Shown: piece after piece, positions 7,308 through 8,109 of the stretch
How the letters are laid out: the number at the start of each line of letters is the position of its first letter
Numbering within the stretch: position 1 is the stretch's first letter
Assembly (NCBI GenBank): GCA_039923155.1
Contig: JBDTDI010000052.1
Location: forward strand, 1 to 8,109
Reading direction: 5' to 3'
Source of the DNA: Rhodococcus_D sp039923155
GTDB taxonomy: Bacteria; Actinomycetota; Actinomycetes; Mycobacteriales; Mycobacteriaceae
DNA: 8,109 nucleotides
Program-made: the position numbers and the translations under genes
Notes under the pieces: generated by a model
Told to the model about the DNA's origin: nothing
The model's database searches: none
The model's input: only the letters and a program-made list of their open reading frames with translations

Positions 7308-8109
7308 CAGGCACCGCCCCGCAGCCGTGCCCGGGGGTCCAGCGCCTCACGGATTCCGTCACCGAAAAGGTTGAGCACCACTGCAGTCAGCGCGATCGCA
7401 ATCCCGGGGGCAATGGTGACCGTCGGCCTGGTGTACAGCAGGTTCAGCCCGTCGTTGATGATCGTGCCCCAGCTGGCCTGGGGGGGCTGCACCCCCACGG
7501 ACAGGAACGACAGGGCGGACTCGGTGAGCATGGCCAGTGCCGTCATCAGGGGCAGGAACACCACCACGGTCGGCGCAACGTTGGGCACGACGTCGCGACG
7601 CATGATTCGCAGGTCGGACGACCCGACCCCGATTGCGGCGGAGACGAACTCCTTCTCCTTCAGGGCCAGCACCTGGCCCCGGATGGGTCGGGCGACGTAG
7701 GGAACGTAGACGATGCCGATGATGAGCACGGGCAGCCACAGGCTTCCCGCTCCGATGTAGATCGGACCGATCTGCAGCCCGCTGGTCAGCAGGACCACCG
7801 AGAGGCTGATCGCCAGCAGGTAGACCGGGAAGGCCCACACCACGTCGAGCAGCCGCGACAGCACCCCGTCGACGATGCCGCCGAAGTAGCCCGCAAGGAT
7901 ACCGATGACGCCGGCGAGCAGACAGCAGAGCAGTGCCGAGGACGACCCGATCAGCAGGCTGTTGCGGCCCCCGTACAGCATCCGGGCCATCACGTCCCGG
8001 CCCTGGCCGTCGGCGCCGAGGAAGTAGTGCGACGGGTCCCAGGTCGGCCCGATCGGCGTCACCCCCAGCCCGAGTCCCGTGCTGCTGGGGGCGAGCACGG
8101 GCACGGTCT
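7307..8109 (-). CDS. Oligopeptide/dipeptide ABC importer permease, OppC/DppC family (5' end beyond the right edge)
   Basis: This is the second membrane channel subunit, pairing with the OppB-like protein. About 267 residues are in the window. The frame stays open to the edge; GTG codons at 8104 and 8098 are probably internal, because OppC proteins begin with a cytoplasmic tail and a first membrane helix before the segment seen here. Visible are the hallmark HYFLGADGQGRDVMARMLYGGRNSL (about 8017-7947), about five further membrane helices, the EAA loop EFVSAAIGVGSSDLRIMRRDVVPN, and ESALSFLSVGVQPPQASWG, which is highly typical of OppC. The C-terminal segment FGDGIREALDPRAR is also canonical. The stop shares one base with the OppB-like start. 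About 30-60 residues are likely missing on the right. A substrate-binding protein gene, if part of this operon, would lie further right. Confidence 0.92.
   Translation of the reverse strand, partial: TVPVLAPSSTGLGLGVTPIGPTWDPSHYFLGADGQGRDVMARMLYGGRNSLLIGSSSALLCCLLAGVIGILAGYFGGIVDGVLSRLLDVVWAFPVYLLAISLSVVLLTSGLQIGPIYIGAGSLWLPVLIIGIVYVPYVARPIRGQVLALKEKEFVSAAIGVGSSDLRIMRRDVVPNVAPTVVVFLPLMTALAMLTESALSFLSVGVQPPQASWGTIINDGLNLLYTRPTVTIAPGIAIALTAVVLNLFGDGIREALDPRARLRGGA

Noticed and set aside
6006..7700. A 564-codon open frame on the plus strand across the importer genes
   Set aside because: It is antisense to three well-supported genes with diagnostic motifs, and its product is rich in Arg, His, Asp, Gln and Pro with no domain I recognise. 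High-GC codon bias commonly keeps such frames open.
8102..8104. GTG as the start of the OppC-like gene
   Set aside because: It would delete the first membrane helix that OppC-family permeases have before this point, and the frame remains open to the edge, so the true start is most likely outside.

Overview
The window comes from a high-GC bacterium, most likely an actinomycete. Evidence is the strong G/C bias at third codon positions, frequent GTG starts, gene-to-gene overlaps of a few bases, and a RecC/RecB pair whose order (recC then recB) matches actinobacterial recCBD loci. I cannot name a genus from sequence alone. Every gene I can support lies on the minus strand. The many long reading frames on the other strand and in shifted frames are by-products of the base composition.

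Positions 1-4093 hold the start of a double-strand-break repair operon. A complete recC (GTG start at 4093) overlaps by four bases with recB, which runs off the left edge after about 282 codons; its Walker A motif and the DEFQDTD motif are both visible. recD would be expected further left, outside the window. Together these genes would make the RecBCD helicase-nuclease.

Positions 4094-4244 are the only intergenic gap. Next to recC it has a candidate DNA-damage promoter of the RecA-independent (PafBC) type, placed so that transcription would begin at or next to the GTG start codon. Farther from recC is an unusually AT-rich patch with two inverted repeats, which may end transcription of the upstream operon.

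Positions 4245-8109 hold most of an oligopeptide/dipeptide-type ABC importer, transcribed toward recC in the order OppC-like permease (its start lies beyond the right edge), OppB-like permease, OppD-like ATPase, OppF-like ATPase. All junctions overlap (1, 8 and 4 bases), so this is a tightly coupled operon. No substrate-binding protein is visible, so the substrate cannot be named. The two halves of the window look functionally unrelated. I see no mobile element, RNA gene, CRISPR array or new defence-like system here.
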